From Chitinophaga pinensis (GTDB taxonomy: Bacteria > Bacteroidota > Bacteroidia > Chitinophagales > Chitinophagaceae), in contig LR632930.1 in the NCBI GenBank assembly GCA_902167325.1, positions 3,534,001 to 3,598,000 on the forward strand: a DNA stretch of 64,000 nt, in the 5' to 3' direction. This document shows positions 9,569 to 19,839 of this stretch, piece by piece. Numbering within the stretch: the stretch's first letter is position 1; each line of letters opens with the position of its first letter. Position numbers and translations under genes: made by a program. Below the pieces are notes generated by a model. That model ran no database searches, had not been told where the DNA came from, and saw nothing but the letters and a program-made list of their open reading frames with translations.

Positions 9569-10642
9569 ATGCATCTGCACGAAGATAAAATTGAAGCCTT
9601 ACTCCTCGACAACAGGTTTGTGGACTGGGTACTGAACCCGGAAAGCAGATACGCGTCTTACTGGGAGGCCTGGGCCGCCGAAAGTGAAGCCAATACTTCA
9701 CTGGCAGGGTATGCCCGCACGATGCTGCAGGAAATAGCCATGGAAGAAGAGTATGCAGGTGCCGATTTGCCGGAAGAAAGCGTGAATGCACTTTTCGGCA
9801 GAATCCGGGAAGGGATCGGCCAGCCGGAAAAGACCAGGAGGATTAAACCCTTCCGCTGGGTAGCCGCAGCAGCCATTGCCATATTACTGGCAGCCGGCGG
9901 ATGGATGCTCTTCCGTGGAGAAGGAGCCGCAAAGCCCATGGCAGGCATAACAAAAAATCAACCATCCCCGGAAGTAGTACGTTTTAATGGAAACTCCGGT
10001 AGTCAGGCCCTTTTTCTGCCAGACGGTTCCCGCGTGATCCTGGCAAAAGGCGCCCGCGTTTCCTACAGCTTGCTGATGGATGGCAGCAAAAGAGAAGTAA
10101 AACTGAGCGGAGAAGCGTTTTTTGATGTAGTCCCCGATCCGCAACAACCCTTTTATATATATACCGACAAAATGGTCGTGAAAGTGTTAGGTACCAGCTT
10201 CCGCGTTACGGCTTCCGGTAAGGAAGAATCCGTAGCCGTGAGTACCGGTAAAGTATCGGTTTATCTGAAAGGGCAGGACCTGGAACAATCCGCAGCCAGT
10301 ATTGTGCTGCCACGGCAGCTGTGCCGCTATGAGGAACGGCTGGATGAACTGGTCACCGAATCGTATGCCGGCGCATTTTCACAGGAAACAGAACTGGAGA
10401 AACTGAAAGCCCTTACCTTTGAGGAAGCCCCTGTGGCGGAAGTGCTGCTGGCATTAGAGAAGCACTACGCCATCCCCATCAAATTCAACGCTGCTACCTT
10501 CGAAAACTGTTATATCACGCTGACACTTGGTAACGAGAGCCTGGAAGAAATGTTGAAAGTTATCACCAGAACTATTGACGCATCGTACACTATGAGCACA
10601 TATGGCATCCTGATAGAAGGGAACGGGTGCCGCGAACAATGA
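9569..10642 (+). CDS. FecR family anti-sigma factor
   Basis: A 357-residue single-pass inner-membrane regulator. A cytoplasmic N-terminal part of about 93 residues is followed by a membrane segment (FRWVAAAAIAILLAAGGWMLF, about 94-114). The periplasmic FecR domain contains LPDGSRVILAKGARVSYS and GEAFFDVVPDPQQPFYIY, and the C-terminal DUF4974-like domain has LTFEEAPVAEVLLALEKHY and ITLTLGNESLEEML. It holds the ECF sigma factor encoded just upstream and is expected to receive the signal from the STN domain of the SusC protein encoded 140 bp downstream. Length and domain order are typical for Bacteroidota. No unusual residues were noted. Confidence 0.93.
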   Translation: MHLHEDKIEALLLDNRFVDWVLNPESRYASYWEAWAAESEANTSLAGYARTMLQEIAMEEEYAGADLPEESVNALFGRIREGIGQPEKTRRIKPFRWVAAAAIAILLAAGGWMLFRGEGAAKPMAGITKNQPSPEVVRFNGNSGSQALFLPDGSRVILAKGARVSYSLLMDGSKREVKLSGEAFFDVVPDPQQPFYIYTDKMVVKVLGTSFRVTASGKEESVAVSTGKVSVYLKGQDLEQSAASIVLPRQLCRYEERLDELVTESYAGAFSQETELEKLKALTFEEAPVAEVLLALEKHYAIPIKFNAATFENCYITLTLGNESLEEMLKVITRTIDASYTMSTYGILIEGNGCREQ

Positions 10643-10782
10643 AATAGATTTTAGAAACAAACAACTTAACAACCAAAATGAACGCATGCGGCAGACCGGA
10701 TCCGTCCGGACAGTTCATGCCCTGTGGTAATCCCCCGCAGTGACGGCGTTCGTCTTTAATTACTGCTAAATCGTTTAATGTT

Positions 10783-13700
10783 ATGAAGAAGAGCTATTCC
10801 ACTTCGAGGATGCATGCCTGTCTTTTAGGTTTGCTTTCCATCGCCACCGCTTTGCCTGCCAGGGCCATAGCGGGCGCGGAACAGGGTGTGCTCGACAGGA
10901 AGCTGACCCTGTCCGTAGAGCACGAAGCCTTCAAAGGTGTGCTGGAGAAAATCAGCCGAAAGGCCGATGTGAAATTCTCCTATACCCGCAATACGCTTCC
11001 CGAAAAAGAAAAGATTTCCATCAGCGCAAAGGATGAAACATTGTCAAAAGTTTTCTCTGCCCTGTTTCAGCCCTACAATATCAATTACGAAGCCATTGGC
11101 AGCCAGATAGTGCTGAAGCGCCAGCGCATCGGTACCATGGCCGGCGGTATGGACGTTCTGGATGAAACCATCGCCGTACTGGCCTTTAAACAGGTAACGG
11201 GTGTTGTGCGCGATGCATTGTCGAACGCTGTAATCCCCGGTGTTACCGTGATGATTAAAGGTACTTCCAAAGGTACCACCTCTAATGGGGAAGGGCGGTT
11301 TTCCCTCGATGCCAATGAAGGCGATATACTTGTGTTTTCCGCCATTGGCTTCAAATCTAAAGAGGTAACCATTTCTACCGATAATTCCTACACTGTTTCG
11401 CTCGAAACCGATGAGCAGGGGTTGGGCGAAGTAGTGGTTACCGCCCTCGGTGTAAAGCGCTCCCCGCGCTCACTGGGATATGCCGTACAGAACGTGAAAG
11501 GCAACGAACTCACCATTGCACAGGCTCCTAACATTGCCCAGGGCCTTATGGGTAAAGTAGCCGGTCTCCAGATCAGTCAGGCCTCCGGCGGCGTGGAAGG
11601 CGGCTCCTCCCGCGTAGTGGTTCGTGGCAATACCACCCTCACCGGCGATAACCGCGCTATGGTGGTGGTAGACGGTGTACCTATCAACAACGACCCCATC
11701 AACAGCAACGGTATAAATAACGGCGGCGGAAGCCTCGGACTTAAACCCGGTGCGGATATTTCCAGCTACAACGACTGGGGTACCGGCCTTAATTTCATTA
11801 ACCCGGAAGATATTGAAAGCGTAACCGTACTGAAAGGCCCTGCTGCAGCAGCACTCTATGGCGCCCGTGGTGGTAATGGTGTGATCATGGTTACCCGTAA
11901 GAAAGGTATCCAGCGTAAAGGGCTTGGACTCGATTACTCATTCTCATCCCGCAAAACACAGGTGTACGAGTTCCTCGATTTCCAGAACGATTTCGGTTCC
12001 GGCCTCGTAGGTTCACTCTGGACGGCTGACCAGCCTAAGCAATTCCCTGTAAACGCAGGTGGTAAACGCTATCAGATCGGTACCTATTCCGGCTCCTATG
12101 GCGCGGGCGATTATAAAACCGGCGCCTATGGCATGCTGCCTTATGATAACAGCACCCAGGCATGGGATCTCTTTTCTTTCCCCAGCGGCCTTTCCTGGGG
12201 CCCCAGGTTCGATAACCAGCCTGTTTTGTGGTACGATGGTGTGGAACGCCCTTATTCCGCACAACCCAATAACTGGAAAGATTTTATGCCCGATGGTTAT
12301 GTGAACCAGCATAACGTTTCGCTTTCCGGCGGTGGGGAATATGGAACCGTTCGCCTCTCTTATACCCGAGACGACAGTAAGGCGAACATCCCTAATTCCA
12401 AATATAACACCAACACCTTCAACCTCGGTTCCAGCATTAAAGTGAGCAAGATGCTGACAGCAGATGTTACTGCCAGCTACATCAGCTACTACCGCCTCAA
12501 TACGCCTCCGGTAGGTTCCGGCAGTTATCTGGCAGGCATGAGCTATGCCGCTACCCGCGATTACCGGTCGGATGTGGAGAAGATGAACAACTTTACCCCA
12601 CAGGGTGCAAGGAGGGATGTAACCAACTCCAGCAACTTCCCGGCTGGTTCTCCTCCTTATCCTTACTATTCCTATATGGCCAACGCCTGGTGGAATATTG
12701 AAAAGAACAATACGGAACTTCGCCGCAACCAGCTGCTGGGCGGTATCCGCCTTACGGCTAACCTGACCGACTGGCTGACGCTGACAGGGCAGGGCAGCAT
12801 CGATAATTCTACCGACGCAACCGAAGTGCGCGAATACCCTAAAAACATTCAGGGAACGGATGGCGCATATAAAGAAGCCAATTCCCGCAACCTCAGCCGC
12901 AACCTCACTGCCATGCTGCGTTTGCATAAAGAAGGCTTGTGGCACAAAGATTTCAACGCCAGCTTAACAGGTGGTGCAGAGCAATACTACCGTAACGACT
13001 ATACGGTAAGCGCGGCCACTAAAGGCCAGCTCCTCAGTCCGTTTGTATTTTCACTGAAGAACGGCGCCGAACAGCCTGACCCTTCTCAGGAGATCCGCTA
13101 TGCCAAGAAGATCAATTCCGGTTTCGGGTTCCTGGACCTCTCTTTCCGTGATAACCTCTACCTGCAGATTACTGCGCGTAACGACTGGTCATCTACCCTC
13201 GATAAGCGTTTTAATTCCTACTTCTATCCGTCCGCCAACCTTAGCTATGTATTCTCCGACGGCATTAAGGGCGTCAGGGAATCAATGCCATGGCTGAGTT
13301 TTGGCAAGTTGAGCCTGTCGTATGCAGAAACCGGCAGCGATACGGACCCATACAGCATTTTCAATCTTTTGTATGTTAACAATATCAACGGTCAGGCCTC
13401 TCAGACCTACCAACCCACACTCAAACTGCCGGACGTAAAGCCTCAGCGCAGCCGGCAGTATGAGCTGGGCCTCCAGCTTGGCTTCTTTGAGAACAGGCTG
13501 AACGTGGAACTGACGGGGTATACCATGAAAACCTACGATCAGATCATCACCGGTACGCTGCCACAGTCTTCCGGTTTTACTTCCGTGGTGTTAAACAGAG
13601 GCTCCATGGGGAATAAAGGCCTGGAATTCGTGATCAACGCCACTCCGGTACGCTCACAGAACTTCTCCTGGACTATCGGTATCAATGGCGCACATAACAG

Positions 13701-14559
13701 CAACAAGATCCTTGCGCTGGACGAAGGAGCTGATAACATTCCCATCGGTAACTTCTTCGGTGGCAGCGGCATTTCCACCCGTCTTAAAGTGGGAGACAGC
13801 TACGGCACCCTTTACGGAAAAGACTTCACCTATCTGAACGGTAAAAAGGTATTGAAGAGAGCAGTGAACCCCCAATCCCAACTGCCCCTTACATACACTA
13901 CCGGCGGTAAAACGTATTACGCAGGTACCCAGTGGGTGCTGACCCCTACGGAAGTGCCCATCGGTAATGCCACACCATGGATGACCGGTGGTATTTCCAA
14001 CACACTCCGATATAAAGACTTCTCCCTCTACGTACTGGCAGATGCCAAACTGGGAGGCGATACTTACTTCGGTACGTATGCCGCAGCGATGGGGAACGGC
14101 CTGCTGCAGGAAACCGTGAAGGAGCGTAACGGCGGAGGTGTTCCACTGGTATATCCTGATGGTACTTCCTCCAACACAGGCGTGGTGTTCGACGGTGTGT
14201 TTGCAGACGGAAAAGAGAACACTGATGTAGTAGCCGCACCGTGGTATTACCTCATGACCTACACTTCCTGGAACCACCTCGGTGTTCCGCGTTCCGCATC
14301 GGTATTCGAGAACTCATGGATGAAACTGCGGGAAGCAGCGCTGACGTATCAGCTGCCTGAAAACGTGGTGCGCAAAACGAGAGTGTTCCAGGCGCTGAGC
14401 CTGTCGCTCATTGGCCGCGACCTGTTCTACATCTTTACCACTATTCCTAAAGGGCTTAACCCCGAAGGGGTGAACGGTATCGGTAACCAGCAGGGCATCG
14501 AGTACTCTTCCATGCCGCGGATCCGCTCCTTTGGCTTCACTGTTAAAGCCTCTCTCTAA
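10783..14559 (+). CDS. SusC/RagA TonB-dependent outer-membrane transporter with N-terminal STN domain
   Basis: A 1258-residue outer-membrane receptor. A signal peptide (to about residue 30) is followed by an STN signalling domain at roughly residues 38-115 (LTLSVEHEAFKGVLEKISRK and SALFQPYNINYEAI). A carboxypeptidase-regulatory-like beta domain spans about 137-213 (TGVVRDALSNAVIPGVTVMI), then a plug (VVVRGNTTLTGDNRAMVVVD and SVTVLKGPAAAALYG) and a 22-strand TonB barrel ending in FTVKASL. The STN domain is the part that contacts FecR, so this copy is wired to the sigma/anti-sigma pair upstream. It is 18 bp from its SusD partner. The substrate is unknown, and no glycosidase lies in this operon. 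Confidence 0.95.
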   Translation: MKKSYSTSRMHACLLGLLSIATALPARAIAGAEQGVLDRKLTLSVEHEAFKGVLEKISRKADVKFSYTRNTLPEKEKISISAKDETLSKVFSALFQPYNINYEAIGSQIVLKRQRIGTMAGGMDVLDETIAVLAFKQVTGVVRDALSNAVIPGVTVMIKGTSKGTTSNGEGRFSLDANEGDILVFSAIGFKSKEVTISTDNSYTVSLETDEQGLGEVVVTALGVKRSPRSLGYAVQNVKGNELTIAQAPNIAQGLMGKVAGLQISQASGGVEGGSSRVVVRGNTTLTGDNRAMVVVDGVPINNDPINSNGINNGGGSLGLKPGADISSYNDWGTGLNFINPEDIESVTVLKGPAAAALYGARGGNGVIMVTRKKGIQRKGLGLDYSFSSRKTQVYEFLDFQNDFGSGLVGSLWTADQPKQFPVNAGGKRYQIGTYSGSYGAGDYKTGAYGMLPYDNSTQAWDLFSFPSGLSWGPRFDNQPVLWYDGVERPYSAQPNNWKDFMPDGYVNQHNVSLSGGGEYGTVRLSYTRDDSKANIPNSKYNTNTFNLGSSIKVSKMLTADVTASYISYYRLNTPPVGSGSYLAGMSYAATRDYRSDVEKMNNFTPQGARRDVTNSSNFPAGSPPYPYYSYMANAWWNIEKNNTELRRNQLLGGIRLTANLTDWLTLTGQGSIDNSTDATEVREYPKNIQGTDGAYKEANSRNLSRNLTAMLRLHKEGLWHKDFNASLTGGAEQYYRNDYTVSAATKGQLLSPFVFSLKNGAEQPDPSQEIRYAKKINSGFGFLDLSFRDNLYLQITARNDWSSTLDKRFNSYFYPSANLSYVFSDGIKGVRESMPWLSFGKLSLSYAETGSDTDPYSIFNLLYVNNINGQASQTYQPTLKLPDVKPQRSRQYELGLQLGFFENRLNVELTGYTMKTYDQIITGTLPQSSGFTSVVLNRGSMGNKGLEFVINATPVRSQNFSWTIGINGAHNSNKILALDEGADNIPIGNFFGGSGISTRLKVGDSYGTLYGKDFTYLNGKKVLKRAVNPQSQLPLTYTTGGKTYYAGTQWVLTPTEVPIGNATPWMTGGISNTLRYKDFSLYVLADAKLGGDTYFGTYAAAMGNGLLQETVKERNGGGVPLVYPDGTSSNTGVVFDGVFADGKENTDVVAAPWYYLMTYTSWNHLGVPRSASVFENSWMKLREAALTYQLPENVVRKTRVFQALSLSLIGRDLFYIFTTIPKGLNPEGVNGIGNQQGIEYSSMPRIRSFGFTVKASL

Positions 14560-14577
14560 ACTCAAAACGAACCGAAC

Positions 14578-16194
14578 ATGAAAAGAAAAATATATAGCCT
14601 GCTGGTCTTCGGCCTCCTCATCGGCAGCGCCGCTTGCAGGAAAGGATTTGAAGACCTTAACAGACCATACAGTGATGCGGACGACAGCAGGATCAGCATC
14701 CCCGGCCTGTACAACGGCATGGTGGAATCGTTCACCAAGTATGGCGACGATGCCCTGAACGTAAGTCTGCTGTATCCCATCACTAACCAACAGGCTTACC
14801 AGAACACTCTGGCGCCTTATGTAAACTATGCGGGAGGCTACTGGAGCCTGTATTATCCCGTATTGCAGAACTACCGCCAGCTGATGCTGCTGATCGATAA
14901 ACAGCCGGATAAGGCCGCATTCACCAATGTACGGAGCATGGCAACCATCCTCCTCGCTTCCCGCACATTGCGGATGTTGGACTATTACGGCGATATCCCA
15001 TACAGCCAGGCGGTGAAAGCTGCAGACGGATCTGTTAATTTCCGCCCTGCATACGATAAGCAGGCCGATGTGTACAAGAGCGTTCTGGCCGATCTGAAGG
15101 CTGCCGTGGAAGGACTTACCACCGCAGCCGGACAAACCAGCATCGGCGCTTCCGAAAGCTTCCTGAAAAACGATATTGTGGCATGGCGTAAAATGGGTAA
15201 TGCCCTGCGCCTCCGCTACGCCGTACGCCTCTACAACAAGGAAACCGCACTCTGCAACGAGATCATCGCGGATATTATCGGCGGAAATAAACCCCTGCCG
15301 GAAAACCAGAGCGTGGCTGCAGCGGATATCTGGAAAGACAACTTCGGTCTCTGGCCTGATAACTTCTCGAACTCGAATATCTTCGGGTCGTTGGACAGTA
15401 AATGGAACTCCTACGCAGAACTTTCTATTTCCAATATGCGGATGAGCAGTAACGTGTGGCAGCAAATGTCGTCCAGCAACGATTCCAGCGGTGCAGGGAT
15501 CTTCGACCCCCGCTGTTATGTATTCTTCATGACCAGCAACCGGGATAAATGGGCACCTCAGCCACAGGACGGCTCACAGTCGGAAGGCGGCAGGCCTTAC
15601 CAGGGCGGAATGACCATTCGCAGGCCTTTTGGAGATGATATCGCCAACAAGTTCTCCTGTGTTAACTTCTTCATGGCGGCAGACCGGTTGTATTATCCGT
15701 TGCTCATTATCACTGAAGCAGATGTGTATTTCCTGAAAGCGGAGATCTATCAGCGTGGGATTGGGGTAGCTAAAGACATCACCAAGGCAAAAGCAGCGTA
15801 TGAAGCTGGTTTACGCTCTTCTACTGATTTCTGGTACGGCTATGCCAAAAACTCCGAGTTCTGGACCTCCAAACCCGTACCGCCTACAGCAGGACAGATG
15901 ACCGCATTCCTTACCAATCCGAAAGTGGCCTATAATGGTGCCAATGATGCAGATGCACTGCGGAAGATCGCCACACAGGCATGGCTGGCCACTATGTTCC
16001 AGCCCTGGGAAGCATGGGCGATCGTAAGGCGTACCGGCCTTACCCCCAAAGACCCGAACTATACACCCAGCGTAGTGAACAAACTGCCTTACCCGGACGA
16101 CGAGACGATTAATAACCGTGATAACTGGCAGAAGGCAACAAATGGCGCAAGCCCCGGTCAGCAGGTATTACAGAAAGTTTATTGGATGCCCTGA
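14578..16194 (+). CDS. SusD/RagB-like outer-membrane lipoprotein (SusD-like 2 type)
   Basis: A 538-residue lipoprotein with a type II signal peptide whose lipobox is GSAAC near residue 20. It is the surface lid that works with the SusC barrel encoded immediately upstream. Features typical of the family include the TPR-rich helical body (ATILLASRTLRMLDYYGDIP and LRLRYAVRLYN) and the C-terminal part with YYPLLIITEADVYFLKAEIY and QPWEAWAIVRRTGL. Those motifs place it in the SusD/RagB superfamily, more like the SusD-like 2 subgroup than classical SusD. Its co-transcription with the SusC gene is supported by the 18-bp gap and the strong terminator that follows. Ligand unknown. Confidence 0.9.
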   Translation: MKRKIYSLLVFGLLIGSAACRKGFEDLNRPYSDADDSRISIPGLYNGMVESFTKYGDDALNVSLLYPITNQQAYQNTLAPYVNYAGGYWSLYYPVLQNYRQLMLLIDKQPDKAAFTNVRSMATILLASRTLRMLDYYGDIPYSQAVKAADGSVNFRPAYDKQADVYKSVLADLKAAVEGLTTAAGQTSIGASESFLKNDIVAWRKMGNALRLRYAVRLYNKETALCNEIIADIIGGNKPLPENQSVAAADIWKDNFGLWPDNFSNSNIFGSLDSKWNSYAELSISNMRMSSNVWQQMSSSNDSSGAGIFDPRCYVFFMTSNRDKWAPQPQDGSQSEGGRPYQGGMTIRRPFGDDIANKFSCVNFFMAADRLYYPLLIITEADVYFLKAEIYQRGIGVAKDITKAKAAYEAGLRSSTDFWYGYAKNSEFWTSKPVPPTAGQMTAFLTNPKVAYNGANDADALRKIATQAWLATMFQPWEAWAIVRRTGLTPKDPNYTPSVVNKLPYPDDETINNRDNWQKATNGASPGQQVLQKVYWMP

Positions 16195-16224
16195 GCATAA
16201 AGGTCGGAAATGGAGCACTGACCC

Positions 16225-16256
16225 AGGCTGTCTGCACATGCAGGCAGCCTTTTTTT
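16225..16256 (+). terminator. Strong Rho-independent terminator after first SusC/SusD pair
   Basis: An 11-bp stem runs from AGGCTGTCTGC (16225-16235) to GCAGGCAGCCT (16240-16250) with a 4-base loop and a T run to 16256. Confidence 0.92.
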
Positions 16257-16704
16257 ATCCTGCGTAAAAAAAACACTTATTCCACTACCTGCGAATCAAT
16301 TTTTTTACGACCTTAGTATAAAGCGTATAACACACGCTTCTTTTTTGCCGGCTAAATGCAAACGATTGCACAGTGAGATAGAAGCTCCGGCCATACGACA
16401 GATTCCACGGCGATGAAAGCGATGCATGATTTCCCATCGTAAACATCCTCCACATTCCACCGCCCCGGGGCCGTGCAGGGATTTATTTGTCCTGCCATGA
16501 AGCACCCGGCACCAGCGGCACGTCTGCAGTAAAACGTAACGCCATGCGGCATCCGCATGCGCATAACGCCCGTACTGTATGACCTTTTATGCACATACCG
16601 CCACACCACGCCACAGGTGCAGGAGCCCGGCAGCTCCTGTCAGAATTCCCATGGCCATTACGGCCTATCGTTCCATTTATTTGCAGGCTTTTAAAATTCC
16701 ATGT
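16257..16704. other. Intergenic leader of the second SusC gene, no gene seen
   Basis: About 450 bp without a convincing gene. It contains a small hairpin AAGCGT/ACGCTT at 16321-16339 followed by CTTTTTT, which looks like a second weak terminator. Closer to the SusC start there is a 7-bp hairpin CAGGAGC/GCTCCTG (16620-16639). No TAnnTTTG promoter was found. In-frame upstream starts for the SusC gene exist (16579, 16654) but give no signal peptide at the N-terminus. Confidence 0.5.
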
Positions 16705-19700
16705 ATGATCAAGTTTTTCCACCGGCTGCCATGCAGTTGGCGCACATCACCAGGCACCCTGCTGGCAGGGCTTTGCCTGTTGCTGCTGCCCGTATTTGCA
16801 GCGGGGCAGTCGCGCACCATTTCCGTTAAGGGCACTGTTACCAACCAGCAGGGAGAAGGGTTACCCGGCGCCGCAGTAGGTGTACGCGGCTCTTCCGAAG
16901 GCGTAGCCACGAAAGAAGACGGCTCTTTTACCATCAGTGTCGCAGCAAACAGTGTGCTGCGTATTTCCTATGTTGGTTACACCACGCAGGAGGTACGCAT
17001 CGGCGCTTCCGCACCTGCCAGCCTTCGTGTACAGCTGGTAGCAGATAAGGGCGACCTTAATGAAGTGATTGTGGTGGGTTATGGTAAACAGAAGAAATCA
17101 GATGTTACCGGCTCCATCGTTTCCATCAATGAACAAACCCTGAAACAAACGCCTGCTGCTAATATCAGCTCGGCATTGCAGGGCCAGGCTGCTGGTGTGG
17201 ATATCCAGAAAGGCGGCGGTAATAATAAACCCGGTGCTGCACCCCGTATTCTTATCAGGGGTAATCGCTCACTGAACGCTTCCAACGATCCGTTGTTTGT
17301 AGTGGATGGCATCCCTTTTAACGGGAATATAAATGACCTTAACCAGGACGATGTAGTGTCTGTTGAAGTATTAAAAGACGCTTCCGCCACGGCTATCTAT
17401 GGTTCCAGAGGCGCCAACGGGGTGATCCTCATTTCCACCCGCCGCGGTAAGGCTGGTAAGGCCCGGGTTACCTACAGCGGATACGCCGGCGTAGTGAAGC
17501 CCCGGGGTAAATTCCCCATCATGAACGGGGAGGAGTTTTTCCGTTTCAAACAATGGGCGAAATACTGGGGCGCCATCGGTACAAGCGGTGCCTATACGGG
17601 CATCGATGATCCGCGGCTGAACCAGGCAGGAGAGGAGTTTACCCCCACAGAAATAGAATCCGCGAAAGCCGGGCGCAGTACCGACTGGCAGGATCTTATC
17701 TATCATACAGGAACCACTACCGATCACCAGGTAGGCCTGAGCGGCGGTACGGAAACCACGCAGTATGCCCTTTCCGGCGCGTACTTCCGGGAAACGGGGA
17801 TCTACTACGGTCAATCGTTTGAGCGCTTTACACTGAAGGCCACGGTAGATCATGCATTCAGCAACAAACTGCGTGTTGGACTCAGCTCACTTAATAATTA
17901 CAGCATCAATATGGGGGAGAGCAACAACCCCATGAGCCAGGCCCTGCGTGCTAATCCGCTGGCTTCTCCCTACGATTCCGCCGGCAATCTGGTGGGTTTC
18001 ATCATCGGCAATGCCAATCAGGTATGGAACCCGCTGGCGAACGAAGTGCCCAATGCAGTAACAGAGCGGCGGAAGCGCTTCGGTACGTTCACCAATCTTT
18101 TCCTCGATTACGAATTTATACCCGGCCTTAAATACCGCTTCAATGCCGGTGCGGAAATCAGGTCTGATCTCTATGGCAGCTTTTCAGCCAGCAACACCAC
18201 CTATAACCTCGGTGCATTATCACGCTCGCTGAACCAGAACCGATTTTCAACAAACTATACGCTGGAAAACATCCTTACGTACGATAAAACGTTTGCCCGC
18301 AAACATCGCGTGCTCTTTACTGCCATGTACAGCTACCAGCAATCCAATTATCAGCGGAATGATTTTGGCAACAACAACGTACCAGCGGATTTTCTCGAAT
18401 ACTTCGGTCCGCAGTTCGGCCAGAACCATACGGGCACTGGCGAACAGGAGCAGTGGGGGATTATCTCCTATATGGGCCGCCTCAACTACGCTTACGACAA
18501 CCGCTATTTGCTGACGCTCACGATGCGTTCCGACGGTTCTTCACGCCTCGCACCCGGCAACCATTTCCAGCTGTTTCCCTCCGCTGCGTTGGGATGGAAT
18601 ATTTCCAATGAGGCATTCCTAAAAGGCAATCCCGTGCTTAACAACCTGCGCGTGATTGGCTCTTACGGCCGTACGGGCAATACCGCCATTGATCCTTACC
18701 AGACGCTGGGCAGTCTGAGAGATGTACGTTACAACTATGGTCCCGACCAGATGGTGATCGGCGCATATCTCAACACCATTCCCAATCCCAACCTCACGTG
18801 GGAGTATACTTCCACCGCCAACATCCGCCTGGAATTTGGCCTGTGGAACAACCGGATCAGTGGTTCCGCGGAATATTATCGTCAGCGCACGAGCGATCTT
18901 CTGTTACCTAAAACCCTGCCGCCCACCTCGGGCATTCCTGAGCCGATATTGCTCAACGTAGGGAAAACGGAGAACAAGGGAGTGGAGATTCAGCTGAGTA
19001 CACAGAACGTGGTGCCGAAAGGCAGGGAAGGATTTGGCTGGAGCACCGATCTGAATTTTTTCATGAACCGTGGCCGCATCACAGAACTCTCTGATGGTGT
19101 GATCAACGATATCTCCAACGGCCGCTTTGTAGGCCAGCCCATCGGTGTGTATTACGACCTGGTGCTGGATGGCATCTGGCAGAATACTCCGGCAGATAGT
19201 GCCATGGCGCGCGATTACAAGCAAACCCTCACCGGCAACGGCTCTGTAATCGGCAATATCCGTTACCGCGATTTCAATGGTGATAAAAAGATGAATGCAG
19301 ACGACCGTACTTTCATCGGCTCTCCGCAACCGAAATGGCAGGGTGGTATGACGAACCGGTTTACCTACCGCGGCTTCGACCTTACCATTGCCGCTTTCGC
19401 CAGAATGGGTGGTATGATCTCCAGCAACCTGCATAAGAGTGGTAACGCTTTCGTACACACGTACCAGAGCAATTACAACAACCTGCGCGTTAATTACTGG
19501 ACGCCCACCAATGGAGAAACCCGTTATCCCAAGCCAAATGCCAACAATACGAATGCCCCCAACGTAAGCCTGCTCAGCTATTTCGACGGATCATTCGTGA
19601 AAATCCGCACCATTGGCCTGGGATATACTTTCTCGCCCGTGGTCCTGAAAAGGATCGGACTGGGGAACCTCCGTGTGTATTCCACCGTGGAAGATCCTTT

Positions 19701-19821
19701 CATACTTTTCTCGCCTTTCGTGAACAAATATGGTGGCCTCGATCCTGAAACAGCCGGTAACCTTACTGCGGATACACCACCTGTTTGGTCTGCCGTGTTT
19801 GGCGTTAACGTCACCTTCTAA
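16705..19821 (+). CDS. SusC/RagA TonB-linked outer-membrane transporter (no STN domain)
   Basis: A SusC-type receptor of 1038 residues from the ATG at 16705. This start was chosen because the signal peptide begins there (MIKFFHRLP, hydrophobic core TLLAGLCLLLLPVFA). A frame extending back to 16579 would put 42 charged residues before it. A carboxypeptidase-regulatory-like domain starts at about residue 42 (VKGTVTNQQGEGLPGAAVGV). The TonB plug begins at about 121 (VIVVGYGKQKKSDVTGS) and includes RGNRSLNASNDPLFVVDGIP and VEVLKDASATAIYGSRGANG. The rest is the barrel. Unlike the first SusC it has no STN domain, so it is not expected to signal through FecR. Its SusD partner follows after 18 bp. 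Substrate unknown. Confidence 0.95.
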   Translation: MIKFFHRLPCSWRTSPGTLLAGLCLLLLPVFAAGQSRTISVKGTVTNQQGEGLPGAAVGVRGSSEGVATKEDGSFTISVAANSVLRISYVGYTTQEVRIGASAPASLRVQLVADKGDLNEVIVVGYGKQKKSDVTGSIVSINEQTLKQTPAANISSALQGQAAGVDIQKGGGNNKPGAAPRILIRGNRSLNASNDPLFVVDGIPFNGNINDLNQDDVVSVEVLKDASATAIYGSRGANGVILISTRRGKAGKARVTYSGYAGVVKPRGKFPIMNGEEFFRFKQWAKYWGAIGTSGAYTGIDDPRLNQAGEEFTPTEIESAKAGRSTDWQDLIYHTGTTTDHQVGLSGGTETTQYALSGAYFRETGIYYGQSFERFTLKATVDHAFSNKLRVGLSSLNNYSINMGESNNPMSQALRANPLASPYDSAGNLVGFIIGNANQVWNPLANEVPNAVTERRKRFGTFTNLFLDYEFIPGLKYRFNAGAEIRSDLYGSFSASNTTYNLGALSRSLNQNRFSTNYTLENILTYDKTFARKHRVLFTAMYSYQQSNYQRNDFGNNNVPADFLEYFGPQFGQNHTGTGEQEQWGIISYMGRLNYAYDNRYLLTLTMRSDGSSRLAPGNHFQLFPSAALGWNISNEAFLKGNPVLNNLRVIGSYGRTGNTAIDPYQTLGSLRDVRYNYGPDQMVIGAYLNTIPNPNLTWEYTSTANIRLEFGLWNNRISGSAEYYRQRTSDLLLPKTLPPTSGIPEPILLNVGKTENKGVEIQLSTQNVVPKGREGFGWSTDLNFFMNRGRITELSDGVINDISNGRFVGQPIGVYYDLVLDGIWQNTPADSAMARDYKQTLTGNGSVIGNIRYRDFNGDKKMNADDRTFIGSPQPKWQGGMTNRFTYRGFDLTIAAFARMGGMISSNLHKSGNAFVHTYQSNYNNLRVNYWTPTNGETRYPKPNANNTNAPNVSLLSYFDGSFVKIRTIGLGYTFSPVVLKRIGLGNLRVYSTVEDPFILFSPFVNKYGGLDPETAGNLTADTPPVWSAVFGVNVTF

Positions 19822-19839
19822 TCCGTAAAAAATGATGTT

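Noticed and set aside
10681-10782. Cobalamin riboswitch, suggested by CCCCCGCAGTGACGGC before SusC
   Set aside because: The other conserved parts of the cobalamin riboswitch are missing, the leader is only about 140 nt, and the neighbouring FecI/FecR pair already explains regulation.
14314-15465. 383-residue minus-strand ORF opposite the SusC/SusD junction
   Set aside because: It overlaps two genes with clear family motifs on the plus strand and shows no domain of its own. Long shadow frames are expected in this codon usage.
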